Assembly: GCF_003665095.1 (NCBI RefSeq)
Contig: NZ_RCHV01000002.1
Span: forward strand, 5,212,501 to 5,276,500
Length of the DNA stretch: 64,000 bases
DNA from: Streptomyces sp. Z26
GTDB lineage: Bacteria; Actinomycetota; Actinomycetes; Streptomycetales; Streptomycetaceae
Direction of reading: 5' to 3'
The notes under the pieces: model-generated
Told to the model about the DNA's origin: nothing
Seen by the model: only the letters and a program-made list of their open reading frames with translations
Database searches by the model: none
Shown: piece after piece, positions 1-15,410 of the stretch
How positions within the stretch are numbered: the first letter of the stretch is position 1
How the letters are laid out: each line of letters begins with the position of its first letter
Program-made: the position numbers and the translations under genes

Positions 1-1557
<1,557 letters not shown>

Positions 1558-1620
1558 AGATGTTCGCGTCCACTGTGTGGTTTCTGAGACCACAACCGCC
1601 ATATACGGCGTGTTGGGTTG

Positions 1621-1739
1621 GGTTTCGGTGGTTATAGCGTGAGGGAAACGCCCGGTTACATTTCGAACCCGGAAGCTAAGCCTTTCTGCGCCGATGGTAC
1701 TGCGAGGGGGACCTCGTGGGAGAGTAGGACACCGCCGAA
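1621..1739 (+). rRNA. 5S ribosomal RNA
   Basis: About 119 nt beginning GTTTCGGTGGTTATAGCGT and ending ACACCGCCGAAC, whose ends pair to form helix I. The internal CGAACCCGGAAGCTAAG block is the conserved 5S loop B/helix III region. It lies about 63 nt after the 23S 3' end and is followed directly by the rrn terminator. End positions are accurate to one or two bases. Confidence 0.96.
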
Positions 1740-1749
1740 CAATCATTGA

Positions 1750-1792
1750 AGCCGTGGTCCCGGGATTTCGATCCTGGGACCACGGCTATTTT
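1750..1792 (+). terminator. rrn operon intrinsic terminator
   Basis: A perfect stem, AGCCGTGGTCCCGGGA (1750-1765) against its complement at 1772-1787 with one G.T pair, a six-base loop and the tail ATTTTGCG. It sits 10 nt after 5S rRNA, the expected place for the rrn operon terminator. Confidence 0.93.
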
Positions 1793-1838
1793 GCGTTACG
1801 TCACCCCGAGTTCACGTTGGGCGGGGAGCATCCGCTGC

Positions 1839-2525
1839 ATGGGGACGACACAGTTGAGGGACGCCGGGCTGCGCGCCGGCGACGAGGTGGTACTTCCTGC
1901 GTACGGCGGTGGCGAGGTCGCCCAGGCCGTACGGGAGACGGGAGCGCGTCCGGTCGTCGTGGACATCGACCCCCGGAGCTTCTGCATAGACCCGGCGGCG
2001 GTCGCGACCGCCGTCAACGGACGGACCACCGCGATAGCGCCCGTTCACCTCTTCGGGCACCCCGCCGACATGGCGCGGCTGCGGGACCTGGCGGAGCGGC
2101 ACGAGCTGCGTACCGTCGAGTTCGGGCTGCCGCCGCACGCTCCGTCGCTGGACGCCGTACGTCGCCGGAAGAACGCCGACTTCCTGTCCTCGCGTCTGAC
2201 CGGCGTGCGGGTGCCGTCCGTGGCGCAGGGGGTGGAGCACGCGTACGACGAGTACGTGGTGCGGGTGCCGGGAAACGGTCGTCCCGACCGGGACGCCTTC
2301 AAGCACGCCCTCCGGGCACGCGGCGTGAACTGCTGGGTGCCGGTGAGGATGCCGGTGCACTGGATGCCCGGATTCCGTTCCGGCGAGCGCCTGCCGGAGG
2401 CGGAGCGCGCCGCCGACGAGTGCCTGGCCCTGCCGGTCGACGCGTCGATGACGAGGCGCGAGCTCCAGCGTGTGGTGTCCGCCTGCAACTCCCTCGGCGG
2501 ACTCCTCCTCGAACCCGCCTGCTGA
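1839..2525 (+). CDS. Shortened DegT/DnrJ/EryC1/StrS-type aminotransferase homologue, probably not a working transaminase
   Basis: The protein is 228 residues; family members have about 370-400. Start ATG 1839 follows GGCGGGGAG; an earlier in-frame ATG at 1746 lies inside the rrn terminator and is rejected. Residues 8-85 match the DegT large-domain core: GDEVVLPAY, the VVDIDP strand, and VHLFGHPADM. The text then jumps at HELRTVEFGLPPH straight to the C-terminal small domain (RRRKNADFLSSRL, then the cysteine- and tryptophan-containing CWVPVRMPVHW). The N-terminal phosphate-binding segment and the about 100 residues carrying the Schiff-base lysine are absent, so PLP chemistry seems impossible. 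There is no frameshift: the frame is open and has normal Streptomyces codon bias, which suggests it is maintained. It could be a regulatory or structural relic. It stands alone between the rrn operon and the convergent osaC. Confidence 0.72.
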   Translation: MGTTQLRDAGLRAGDEVVLPAYGGGEVAQAVRETGARPVVVDIDPRSFCIDPAAVATAVNGRTTAIAPVHLFGHPADMARLRDLAERHELRTVEFGLPPHAPSLDAVRRRKNADFLSSRLTGVRVPSVAQGVEHAYDEYVVRVPGNGRPDRDAFKHALRARGVNCWVPVRMPVHWMPGFRSGERLPEAERAADECLALPVDASMTRRELQRVVSACNSLGGLLLEPAC

Positions 2526-2551
2526 CACGGCCCCGAGTCTCCGCCGAGCGC

Positions 2552-2575
2552 GCCCCGCAGGAGACCCTGTGGGGC
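2552..2575. terminator. Hairpin between convergent aminotransferase-like gene and osaC
   Basis: GCCCCGCAGG (2552-2561) pairs with CCTGTGGGGC (2566-2575), one wobble pair, four-base loop AGAC. There is no U-tract, as is usual for streptomycete bidirectional terminators. It lies 27 bases after the upstream stop and 48 bases from the osaC stop. Confidence 0.6.
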
Positions 2576-2623
2576 ACCCGTGTGTGCGCCGTCCCCGCCG
2601 ACCGGACCGGAGCACGCGGTGCG

Positions 2624-5353
2624 TCAGCCCGGCTCGGCCTGCGGCGCCGGTACCCGCATCGCCAGGATGGCCATGTCGTCCGAGGGCGCGGCGCTCGCGA
2701 AGCGCTCGACCGTACGCATGATGCGCGCGGCCACGGCGCCCGCGTTGAGCCCGGTGCACGCGGTGAGGGCGTCGCTGAGGCCGTCGTCGCCCAGCATCCG
2801 CGTGCCCTCGCGGCGCTCCGTGACGCCGTCGGTGACGCAGAGCAGGACGTCGCCGGGGTCGAGGACGACCGTCTCCTCGTAGAGTTCGAGATCGTCCATC
2901 ACGCCCAGCAGCGGCTGCGGTTCGGCGGCGGGCGCCACCGTCCCGTTCGGGCGGAGCCGGAGCGGCAGCGGGTGGCCCGCGCAGACGACCTTGAGTTCGG
3001 CGCTGCCGTCCGGCTGCGGCCACAGCTCCCCGTACAGCAGGGTGAGGAAACGGCTGCGGGTGCCCTCGTCGAGGATGGCGGCGTTGAGGCGTTCCAGCAC
3101 GGCCGGTCCGCCGAAGCCCTCGCGGGCGAGCAACCGCAGTGCGTGCCGGGCGAGTCCGGTGACCGCGGCAGCCTCCGGGCCGGTGCCGCAGACGTCACCG
3201 ATGGCGAAGCCGTACGCGCCGTCGCGGATCTCGAAGAGGTCGTAGAAGTCGCCGCCGACCTCGTTGCCCTCGCCCGCGGCGCGGTAGATGACCTCGACCT
3301 CGACGCCCGGCACCTCGGGCAACTCCGGTGGCAGCAGGCTGCGTTGGAGGGACTGGCTGATGGCGGTGCGTTCCGAGTAGAGCCGGGCGTTGTCGAGCGC
3401 GAGCGCCGCCCGGCGGGACAGGTCCTCGGCCAGTTCCAGGATCTCCTGGCGGAAGCGTTCGTCGGTGGGCTTGCCGAGGGTCAACATGCCGATGACGCGG
3501 TTGCGCGCGACCAGCGGCAGCACCACCGTCTCACCGCCCACCGCGGCCGCCGTGGCGAGGCTGGCCGCGGGGGAGAAGCGGTGGTCGTCGGTGCCCATGC
3601 CCGCGTTCCGCAGCGAGGTGCGGAGGGCGGCCGAGTGCGCCGCCTCCGTCGGGGCGGTCCACACCCGGGCGCCCGGCGTCGGTACGGGGTCGGGCGCGTC
3701 GACCCGGCCCAGCAGGGCCTTGAGGCTGTCGATCCGGTCCTCGTCCTCGTGCAGTACGTAGGAGAGGGTCGGCTCGGAGCCCTGGTCCGCGACTGTGTAG
3801 ACGGCGCACCAGGTGGCGAGGGTGGGGACGGTCATCTGCGCCATCAGCGCGAGGGTCTGGTCCCGGTCTAGCGTGCCCGCCAGCAGGTCGGACGCCTCGA
3901 CGAGGAACGAGAGCGAGCCGCGCCGCAGCCGTTCCAGCTCGGTGAGCCGGGCCCGTTCGACGGCCAGGGCGATGCGGTCGGCGGCGAACTGGAGGCGGAG
4001 CGCCTCCTCGTTCGTGTAGCGCGCCGAGGACTCGGCGGCGACGCCGAGGGAGCCGGTGAGGCGGCCCTCGACCTTCAGCGGGACCGTGACGACCGAGCGC
4101 ATGCCCGTACCCGAGAGCAGCGGCACCGCGCCGGGTACGACGCTCAGGTCCTCGTGGACGGACGGCATCCGCGCGGAGCCGTACCGTCCGCTGCCGCCCT
4201 CCACGGGCACCCGCGCGAACCGCTGGCGGGCGGCGGGCAGCCCGGTCGAGGCGCGTACCTCCAACTCGGTCTCGTCGTCGGTGGCCAGCAGCAGGTACGC
4301 GGCGTCGCCGTCGAGCATGTCGCGGGCGCGTTCGACCGTACGTTGCAGCAGGCCGTCCAGGTCGTCCGGCGCGGGCGAGCCGATGAAGACCTCGAACGGG
4401 TCGGACGTGGGCCGCTCCCGCCCGTCGCCGGAGGCGGCGTCGGGGGCCGGGCCGCGCTGCGGCGACTGGAGGACCGCGCGCTCGTGGTCGGGGACCAGCA
4501 GGCAGACGGTCGACGGCTCGCCGTCGCTGTCGCGGACGCGGAGGTGGGAGGCGTAGACGGGGACCGTACGGCCCTCGTGGTCGCGCACCCCGTACGAGCC
4601 CTCCCAGCGGGACAGCCGGAGCGCCTCCGCGATGCCGGTGCCGGTGCCCGGGGTGTGCGGCCAGGCGGCGAGGTCGGTGAGGGGTTTGCCGAGGACCTGT
4701 TCGGGCGTGTGGCCGAAGAGTTCCCGTGCGTCGCTGTTCCAGGCGGAGACGTTGCCGCCGCGGTCCACCTGGACGACGCCGACCCGTACCCGCGTCGCGG
4801 CGACGGGCAGTGCCGTGTCCGGTACGCACGGCCCGGCGGAACGGGTGCCCACGGGGCGGTCGGGGAGGTCGAGGTGGAACCAGACGCGTTTGTCGGCCGC
4901 GGTGTAGTCGACGCCCCAGCGGGAGGCGAGCGCGGAGCAGAGGAGCAGGCCCCGGCCGCCCTCGCGGTCGGGGCTGCCGAACGGCTGTCCGGCGTCGTGG
5001 AGCGGAAGCTCACGTTCGGGGTAGTGGTCGGCCACTTCGACGCGTACGCCCTCGGCGTCGCGGAAGCACAGCACGTCGGCGGCGGTGCCCGCGTGCACGA
5101 CGGCGTTGGTGACCAGCTCGCTGGTCAGGACCACCGCGTCGTCGACGATGTCCCCCAGGCCCCACCCCTGGAGCGTGTCCCGTACGAAGCCACGGGCGGC
5201 GGCTACCGAGCGTCCGACCGGCTCGAAGGTGGCGGCGGCCCGTGCGGTGATCACTGGTCTCCCCAAGGCTGTCTGGTCGCTGCTCGCCGCGACGGGTGTG
5301 CGCTGGGCGCCGATCACGGCCGCCTGCTCTCGCTCGGCGCTCTTGTCTGGCAT
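2624..5353 (-). CDS. osaC: OsaC-like multidomain anti-sigma kinase / PAS-GAF / SpoIIE-type PP2C phosphatase
   Basis: A 909-residue cytosolic regulator. Start ATG at 5353 has CGGAGGGG upstream; a longer frame to 5434 lacks this. Domains in order: an RsbW-like HATPase with N-box TSELVTNAVVHA (77-88), a PAS domain (about 190-300, SAWNSDARELFGHTPEQVLG), two GAF domains (about 320-480 and 485-640), and a C-terminal SpoIIE/RsbU-type PP2C domain with the metal-binding motifs GGDFYD, GDVCGTGPEAA, TDGVTE and SDDMA, all intact. In S. coelicolor OsaC modulates the osmotic-stress sigma factor SigB and is encoded beside osaAB. The same architecture and divergent position relative to the large HAMP kinase support the name. 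It could both bind or phosphorylate an anti-anti-sigma factor and dephosphorylate one. No membrane segments are seen. Confidence 0.88.
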   Translation of the reverse strand: MPDKSAEREQAAVIGAQRTPVAASSDQTALGRPVITARAAATFEPVGRSVAAARGFVRDTLQGWGLGDIVDDAVVLTSELVTNAVVHAGTAADVLCFRDAEGVRVEVADHYPERELPLHDAGQPFGSPDREGGRGLLLCSALASRWGVDYTAADKRVWFHLDLPDRPVGTRSAGPCVPDTALPVAATRVRVGVVQVDRGGNVSAWNSDARELFGHTPEQVLGKPLTDLAAWPHTPGTGTGIAEALRLSRWEGSYGVRDHEGRTVPVYASHLRVRDSDGEPSTVCLLVPDHERAVLQSPQRGPAPDAASGDGRERPTSDPFEVFIGSPAPDDLDGLLQRTVERARDMLDGDAAYLLLATDDETELEVRASTGLPAARQRFARVPVEGGSGRYGSARMPSVHEDLSVVPGAVPLLSGTGMRSVVTVPLKVEGRLTGSLGVAAESSARYTNEEALRLQFAADRIALAVERARLTELERLRRGSLSFLVEASDLLAGTLDRDQTLALMAQMTVPTLATWCAVYTVADQGSEPTLSYVLHEDEDRIDSLKALLGRVDAPDPVPTPGARVWTAPTEAAHSAALRTSLRNAGMGTDDHRFSPAASLATAAAVGGETVVLPLVARNRVIGMLTLGKPTDERFRQEILELAEDLSRRAALALDNARLYSERTAISQSLQRSLLPPELPEVPGVEVEVIYRAAGEGNEVGGDFYDLFEIRDGAYGFAIGDVCGTGPEAAAVTGLARHALRLLAREGFGGPAVLERLNAAILDEGTRSRFLTLLYGELWPQPDGSAELKVVCAGHPLPLRLRPNGTVAPAAEPQPLLGVMDDLELYEETVVLDPGDVLLCVTDGVTERREGTRMLGDDGLSDALTACTGLNAGAVAARIMRTVERFASAAPSDDMAILAMRVPAPQAEPG

Positions 5354-5567
5354 TCCCCGGCGCCCCTCCGTGTTGCCGTAGTGCTCTCTCCGCCGCCCCC
5401 TCCCGGCGCACCGGAGCCATGTGGACAGCCGCATGCCAGGTTACTTACGTTCGCATGGTGCGCGGGCGCCGGATGCCGGTGTTTCCCCGGAGGAGCGTGC
5501 CGGGAGAGAGGTATGCCATGCTGCCGAACTGTTATCGCCTGGTTCAGCCGGGGTGAAACACTGGGAA

Positions 5568-5591
5568 GGCTCGAAGCAAATGCCCGGGTAG
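5568..5591 (+). promoter_or_regulatory. Possible SigB-type promoter of osaA
   Basis: GGCT (5568-5571), 14 bases, then GGGTAG (5586-5591), close to the S. coelicolor SigB consensus GNNT-N14-16-GGGTAC/T. The predicted start of transcription would be near 5598, just ahead of the GGGAGGG ribosome site and the GTG at 5619. The motif carries little information in GC-rich DNA, so this is only a candidate. Confidence 0.35.
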
Positions 5592-5618
5592 GACGGTCGA
5601 CCCTACGGGAGGGACACG

Positions 5619-11243
<5,625 letters not shown>

Positions 11244-11491
11244 TGTGAAACGGTGGTGGAGAACCGCGCTCTGTTGACGGAGTGTGGTCAATTACGTGTG
11301 GAAGCGCGGGAAACCGGGAACCTTCCGTTGTCCTGGGCCGTTTCTGATACGTGCACAGTGACATCACGGTGACAGGGTGTGGTGAGCCGTCGGGTGCGGC
11401 TACCATGACCGGCACAAGGACGGGCGGCGGCCGACAGGTGCCGCCCCCAGGGGCGGCGTCCGGTGGGCTGCCGGGGCGAGGAGGACGGGCC

Positions 11492-12175
11492 ATGGTGCAG
11501 AAGGCCAAGATCCTCCTGGTCGATGACCGGCCGGAGAATCTGCTGGCGCTGGAGGCCATCCTCTCGGCGCTCGATCAGACGCTGGTGCGGGCATCGTCAG
11601 GGGAGGAAGCGCTCAAGGCGCTGTTGACGGACGACTTCGCGGTCATCCTGCTGGACGTCCAGATGCCGGGCATGGACGGTTTCGAGACGGCGGCGCACAT
11701 CAAGCGCCGCGAGCGGACCCGTGACATCCCGATCATCTTCCTGACGGCCATCAACCACGGCCCCCACCACACGTTCCGCGGATACGCGGCGGGCGCGGTG
11801 GACTACATCTCGAAGCCCTTCGACCCGTGGGTGCTGCGCGCGAAGGTGTCGGTCTTCGTCGAGCTGTACATGAAGAACGTGCAACTGAGGGAGCAGGCCG
11901 CGCTGTTGCGACTCCAGCTGGAGGGCAGCAGACAGGTGGAGGCCGCCGCGGAGCCGTCCGAGCCCGCCGGTCTCCTCGCCGAGCTCTCCGCCCGGCTCGC
12001 CGCGGTGGAGGAGCAGGCCGAAGCCCTGTCCAAGCAGTTGGGCGACTCGTCGGACGCGGGTGCCGTCGCGACGGCCGCGCATCTGGAGCGCAAACTGACC
12101 GGTCTGCGCAGGGCACTTGACGCCCTGGAGCCCGGAGCGGGCGGCGCGGCCGCGCAGTTGCCCTCGCAGAACTAG
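11492..12175 (+). CDS. osaB: OsaB-like response regulator with C-terminal coiled coil
   Basis: The protein is 227 residues. ATG 11492 is preceded by GAGGAGG; an in-frame ATG further up lacks a ribosome site and would add a Gly/Pro tail. Residues 5-125 form a receiver domain: ILLVDDRPEN acidic pocket, phospho-acceptor in VILLDVQMPGMDGF, the T in FLTAINHGP and the K in YISKPFDP. The rest (about 135-225) is not a DNA-binding domain but a Leu/Glu-rich coiled coil (LREQAALLRLQLE, then LAELSARLAAVEEQAEALSKQL), as in S. coelicolor OsaB, which lies directly downstream of osaA. It presumably receives phosphate from OsaA and acts through protein contacts. The 248-base gap after osaA may contain its own promoter. 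Confidence 0.88.
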   Translation: MVQKAKILLVDDRPENLLALEAILSALDQTLVRASSGEEALKALLTDDFAVILLDVQMPGMDGFETAAHIKRRERTRDIPIIFLTAINHGPHHTFRGYAAGAVDYISKPFDPWVLRAKVSVFVELYMKNVQLREQAALLRLQLEGSRQVEAAAEPSEPAGLLAELSARLAAVEEQAEALSKQLGDSSDAGAVATAAHLERKLTGLRRALDALEPGAGGAAAQLPSQN

Positions 12176-12441
12176 CGCGACGCGGGACCCGGCACCGGGC
12201 TCCGGCGAAGCGCGTACGAACGCGGGCGCGTGCGGCGGACCGTACGACCACGCCGGAGCACACGTTTCCGGTCAACCACGGCCCGGCCAGGTGCGGTGAC
12301 GGCGGTGGTGGGCAGCCGTACGGATCGCGCCATCACGGCCCGCCCGCACGCCCGCTGACCGGCCGTCATCCGCCGTGCGTCGCCGCCCCGTACGTTCCGG
12401 CCGTCCCACGGATCGTCCGTGCTCCATGCGGGTAACTTCTG

Positions 12442-12447
12442 TAATCT
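12442..12447 (+). promoter_or_regulatory. -10 element of a probable leaderless ftsK transcript
   Basis: TAATCT ends 7 nt before the ftsK ATG at 12455. There is no purine-rich ribosome site between them, so transcription would begin at or next to the start codon. The -35 region is weak. Confidence 0.5.
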
Positions 12448-12454
12448 CAGCACC

Positions 12455-15223
12455 ATGGCCTCACGTACGCCCGGCAAGGCCGCCGCCAAGAAGGCGCCCG
12501 CGAAGAAGGCCGCGGCCAAGAAGGCCCCGGCGAAGAAGGCCGCACCCAGAAAGGCCCCGGCGAAGAAGGCCGCCGCCAAGAAGACTCCCCCCAAGCCCGC
12601 GCCGTCGCCCACCAGCGGCGTGATCAGGCTCCTGCGCGCCTGCTGGCTCGGCACCGCGCACGCCGTCGGCGCGACGTTCCGCGGCATAGGAGCGGGAGCC
12701 CGCGGCCTGGACCCCGCGCACCGCAAGGACGGCCAGGCGCTGCTGCTGCTCGGGATCGCGCTGATCGTCGCGGCGGGCACGTGGTCGGATCTGCGCGGCC
12801 CGGTCGGTGAGCTGGTCGAGATCCTGGTGACCGGCGCCTTCGGCCGCCTCGACCTGCTGGTGCCGGTGGTGCTCGGGGCCATCTCCGTACGCCTCATCCG
12901 CCACCCGGAGAAGCCGGAGGCCAACGGCCGTATCGTGATCGGCCTTTCGGCGCTCCTCATCGGCGTGCTCGGCCTGGTGCACCTGGCGTGCGGGTCGCCG
13001 CGCCGGGGCGAGGGCGCCGAGGCGCTGCGCGAGGCCGGGGGGCTCGTCGGCTGGGGCGTGGGGGCGCCGCTGGTCGGCACCGTGGGCGACGTGCTGGCCG
13101 TTCCGCTCCTCTTCCTGCTGACGGTGTTCGGGCTGCTCGTCGTCACCGCGACGCCCGTGAACACGATTCCGCAGCGGATGCGCGGCGCGCTCGTACGGCT
13201 GGGCCTGCTGACCGACCCGTACGCGGAGTACGGGTACGAGGAAGGCGACGACGAGTACGCCGACTTCGACGAACTCCTGGACGACGACGCCGACCAGCGC
13301 CGTCCGGGCCGCGTCAGCATGCGCAAGGACCTCGACCCGGCCACCGCCGAGGAGGAGGCCCTGCGGCAGCGCCGCGGCGGACGCAAGCGCGGCGCGCAGC
13401 CCCGGCTGCCGGACGTCGCGGAGACGGACTCCGGCCCCCGTGCGCCCGACCCCGTGGACGTCGCCGCCGCTGCCGCCGCCGCCCTGGACGGTGCCGTGCT
13501 GCACGGCGTCCAGCCGCCCCCGGTGGACCCCGACGACCTGGGCACGGACCCGTTGACCGGCGCCCCGCTCGCGTACGGGCAGGACGCGGTGGGTGTCGAG
13601 CAGGCCCCGTCCCCGGCCGTCCCCGGAGCCCGCGGCGGGCAGGGCGGGGGCGGTACGCCCGGTCCCGTGCCCGACCTGACGAAGGCCAGCAGCGCGCCCG
13701 AGTCGGGCCCGTTGCCGCCCCGCGCCGAGCAGTTGCAGCTGGCGGGGGACATCTCGTACTCCCTCCCGTCCCTCGACCTGCTGGAGCGCGGCGGCCCCGG
13801 ACGCACCCGCAGCGCCGTCAACGACCAGGTCGTCTCGTCCCTGACGAACGTGTTCTCGGAGTTCAAGGTCGACGCCACGGTCACCGGCTTCACGCGCGGC
13901 CCGACCGTCACGCGCTACGAGGTGGAGCTGGGCCCGGCGGTCAAGGTCGAGAAGATCACGGCCCTGGGAAAGAACATCGCGTACGCCGTCGCCAGCCCCG
14001 ACATCCGGATCATCAGCCCCATCCCCGGCAAGTCGGCGGTCGGCATCGAGATCCCGAACAGCGACCGCGAGATGGTCAACCTCGGTGACGTCCTCCGCTC
14101 CGCCCTCGCCAGCGGCGACGAGCACCCGCTGCTCGTCGGTCTCGGCAAGGACGTCGAGGGCGGCTACGTCTCGACCGACCTGACGAAGATGCCGCACCTG
14201 CTGGTCGCGGGCGCGACCGGCTCCGGCAAGTCCTCCTGCATCAACTGCCTGATCACGTCCGTGATGGCGCGGGCCACGCCGGAGGACGTACGGATGGTGC
14301 TGGTCGACCCGAAGCGCGTCGAGCTGACGGCGTACGACGGCATCCCGCACCTGATCACGCCGATCATCACGAACCCGAAGAAGGCCGCCGAGGCCCTCCA
14401 GTGGGTCGTGCGCGAGATGGACCTGCGCTACGACGACCTCGCGGCGTACGGCTACCGCCACATCGACGACTTCAACGCGGCGGTGCGCAGCGGCAAGGCG
14501 CAGGCGCCGGAGGGCAGCGAGCGGGAGCTGACGCCGTACCCGTACCTGCTGGTCATCGTGGACGAGTTGGCGGACCTGATGATGGTGGCGCCGCGCGACG
14601 TGGAGGACGCGATCGTCCGCATCACGCAGCTCGCCCGCGCGGCCGGCATCCACCTGGTGCTCGCCACCCAGCGGCCGTCCGTGGACGTCGTGACCGGCCT
14701 GATCAAGGCGAACGTGCCGTCGCGGCTGGCGTTCTCCACGTCGTCGCTCGCGGACAGCCGCGTGATCCTCGACCAACCGGGCGCCGAGAAGCTGATCGGC
14801 AAGGGCGACGGGCTGTTCCTGCCGATGGGCGCGAGCAAGCCGATCCGTATGCAGGGCGCCTACGTGACCGAGGACGAGGTCGGCGGGGTCGTCGAGCACT
14901 GCAAGGCGCAGATGGCCCCCGTCTTCCGGGACGACGTCACGGTCGGGCAGGGCAAGAAGAAGGAGATCGACGAGGAGATCGGGGACGACCTGGACCTGCT
15001 CTGCCAGGCGGCGGAGCTGGTGGTCTCCACGCAGTTCGGCTCCACCTCCATGCTTCAGCGGAAGCTGCGGGTGGGCTTCGCGAAGGCCGGTCGGCTGATG
15101 GACCTGATGGAATCGCGGGGAGTCGTGGGCCCGAGTGAAGGCTCCAAAGCTCGCGATGTGCTGGTAAAGCCGGATGATTTGGACGGCGTGCTGGGCGTGA
15201 TCCGCGGGGAGACTCACACGTAA
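12455..15223 (+). CDS. ftsK: FtsK/SpoIIIE DNA translocase
   Basis: A 922-residue septal DNA pump that clears chromosome DNA from closing sporulation septa. It opens with a long Ala/Lys-rich basic tail (residues 4-45, repeats of KKAPAKKAA) like histone H1-type tails. Four transmembrane helices follow (about 85-240, for example ALLLLGIALIVAAGTW and LFLLTVFGLLVVTA), then an acidic and Pro-rich linker (250-430), then the RecA-like motor with Walker A GATGSGKSS (Lys592), VDPKRVEL, Walker B LLVIVDELADLMM and the TQRPSVDVVTG motif. The C-terminal winged-helix gamma domain (about 840-920) that reads KOPS-type sequences is intact. The start ATG has no ribosome site but a -10 hexamer 7 nt away. Length agrees with streptomycete FtsK. 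Confidence 0.97.
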   Translation: MASRTPGKAAAKKAPAKKAAAKKAPAKKAAPRKAPAKKAAAKKTPPKPAPSPTSGVIRLLRACWLGTAHAVGATFRGIGAGARGLDPAHRKDGQALLLLGIALIVAAGTWSDLRGPVGELVEILVTGAFGRLDLLVPVVLGAISVRLIRHPEKPEANGRIVIGLSALLIGVLGLVHLACGSPRRGEGAEALREAGGLVGWGVGAPLVGTVGDVLAVPLLFLLTVFGLLVVTATPVNTIPQRMRGALVRLGLLTDPYAEYGYEEGDDEYADFDELLDDDADQRRPGRVSMRKDLDPATAEEEALRQRRGGRKRGAQPRLPDVAETDSGPRAPDPVDVAAAAAAALDGAVLHGVQPPPVDPDDLGTDPLTGAPLAYGQDAVGVEQAPSPAVPGARGGQGGGGTPGPVPDLTKASSAPESGPLPPRAEQLQLAGDISYSLPSLDLLERGGPGRTRSAVNDQVVSSLTNVFSEFKVDATVTGFTRGPTVTRYEVELGPAVKVEKITALGKNIAYAVASPDIRIISPIPGKSAVGIEIPNSDREMVNLGDVLRSALASGDEHPLLVGLGKDVEGGYVSTDLTKMPHLLVAGATGSGKSSCINCLITSVMARATPEDVRMVLVDPKRVELTAYDGIPHLITPIITNPKKAAEALQWVVREMDLRYDDLAAYGYRHIDDFNAAVRSGKAQAPEGSERELTPYPYLLVIVDELADLMMVAPRDVEDAIVRITQLARAAGIHLVLATQRPSVDVVTGLIKANVPSRLAFSTSSLADSRVILDQPGAEKLIGKGDGLFLPMGASKPIRMQGAYVTEDEVGGVVEHCKAQMAPVFRDDVTVGQGKKKEIDEEIGDDLDLLCQAAELVVSTQFGSTSMLQRKLRVGFAKAGRLMDLMESRGVVGPSEGSKARDVLVKPDDLDGVLGVIRGETHT

Positions 15224-15340
15224 GAGTGAGTCAGGCAACCGTTTTCGACCGCGGTACGTCAACCTGAAGTACGGGGCGGCTCGATGGCCCACCGTCAGGC
15301 GGCAGGCACTCCTGATGGCGGACAAATCCGGCCCGCCCGC

Positions 15341-15371
15341 TTGCCCCACGCTTTCGCGACCCCCCTAGACT
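15341..15371 (+). promoter_or_regulatory. Possible promoter of the RodZ-like gene
   Basis: TTGCCC (15341-15346) and TAGACT (15366-15371) with 19 bases between, about 40 bases before the GTG start at 15411. Spacing is long by one or two bases, so the assignment is weak. Confidence 0.35.
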
Positions 15372-15410
15372 GAACTTCCAGCAGGTGGCTGAAGCTCGAA
15401 AGGCGCCCTC

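Noticed and set aside
1746..1838. An upstream start for the DegT-like gene
   Set aside because: It lies inside the rrn terminator hairpin and has no ribosome site; ATG 1839 has GGCGGGGAG.
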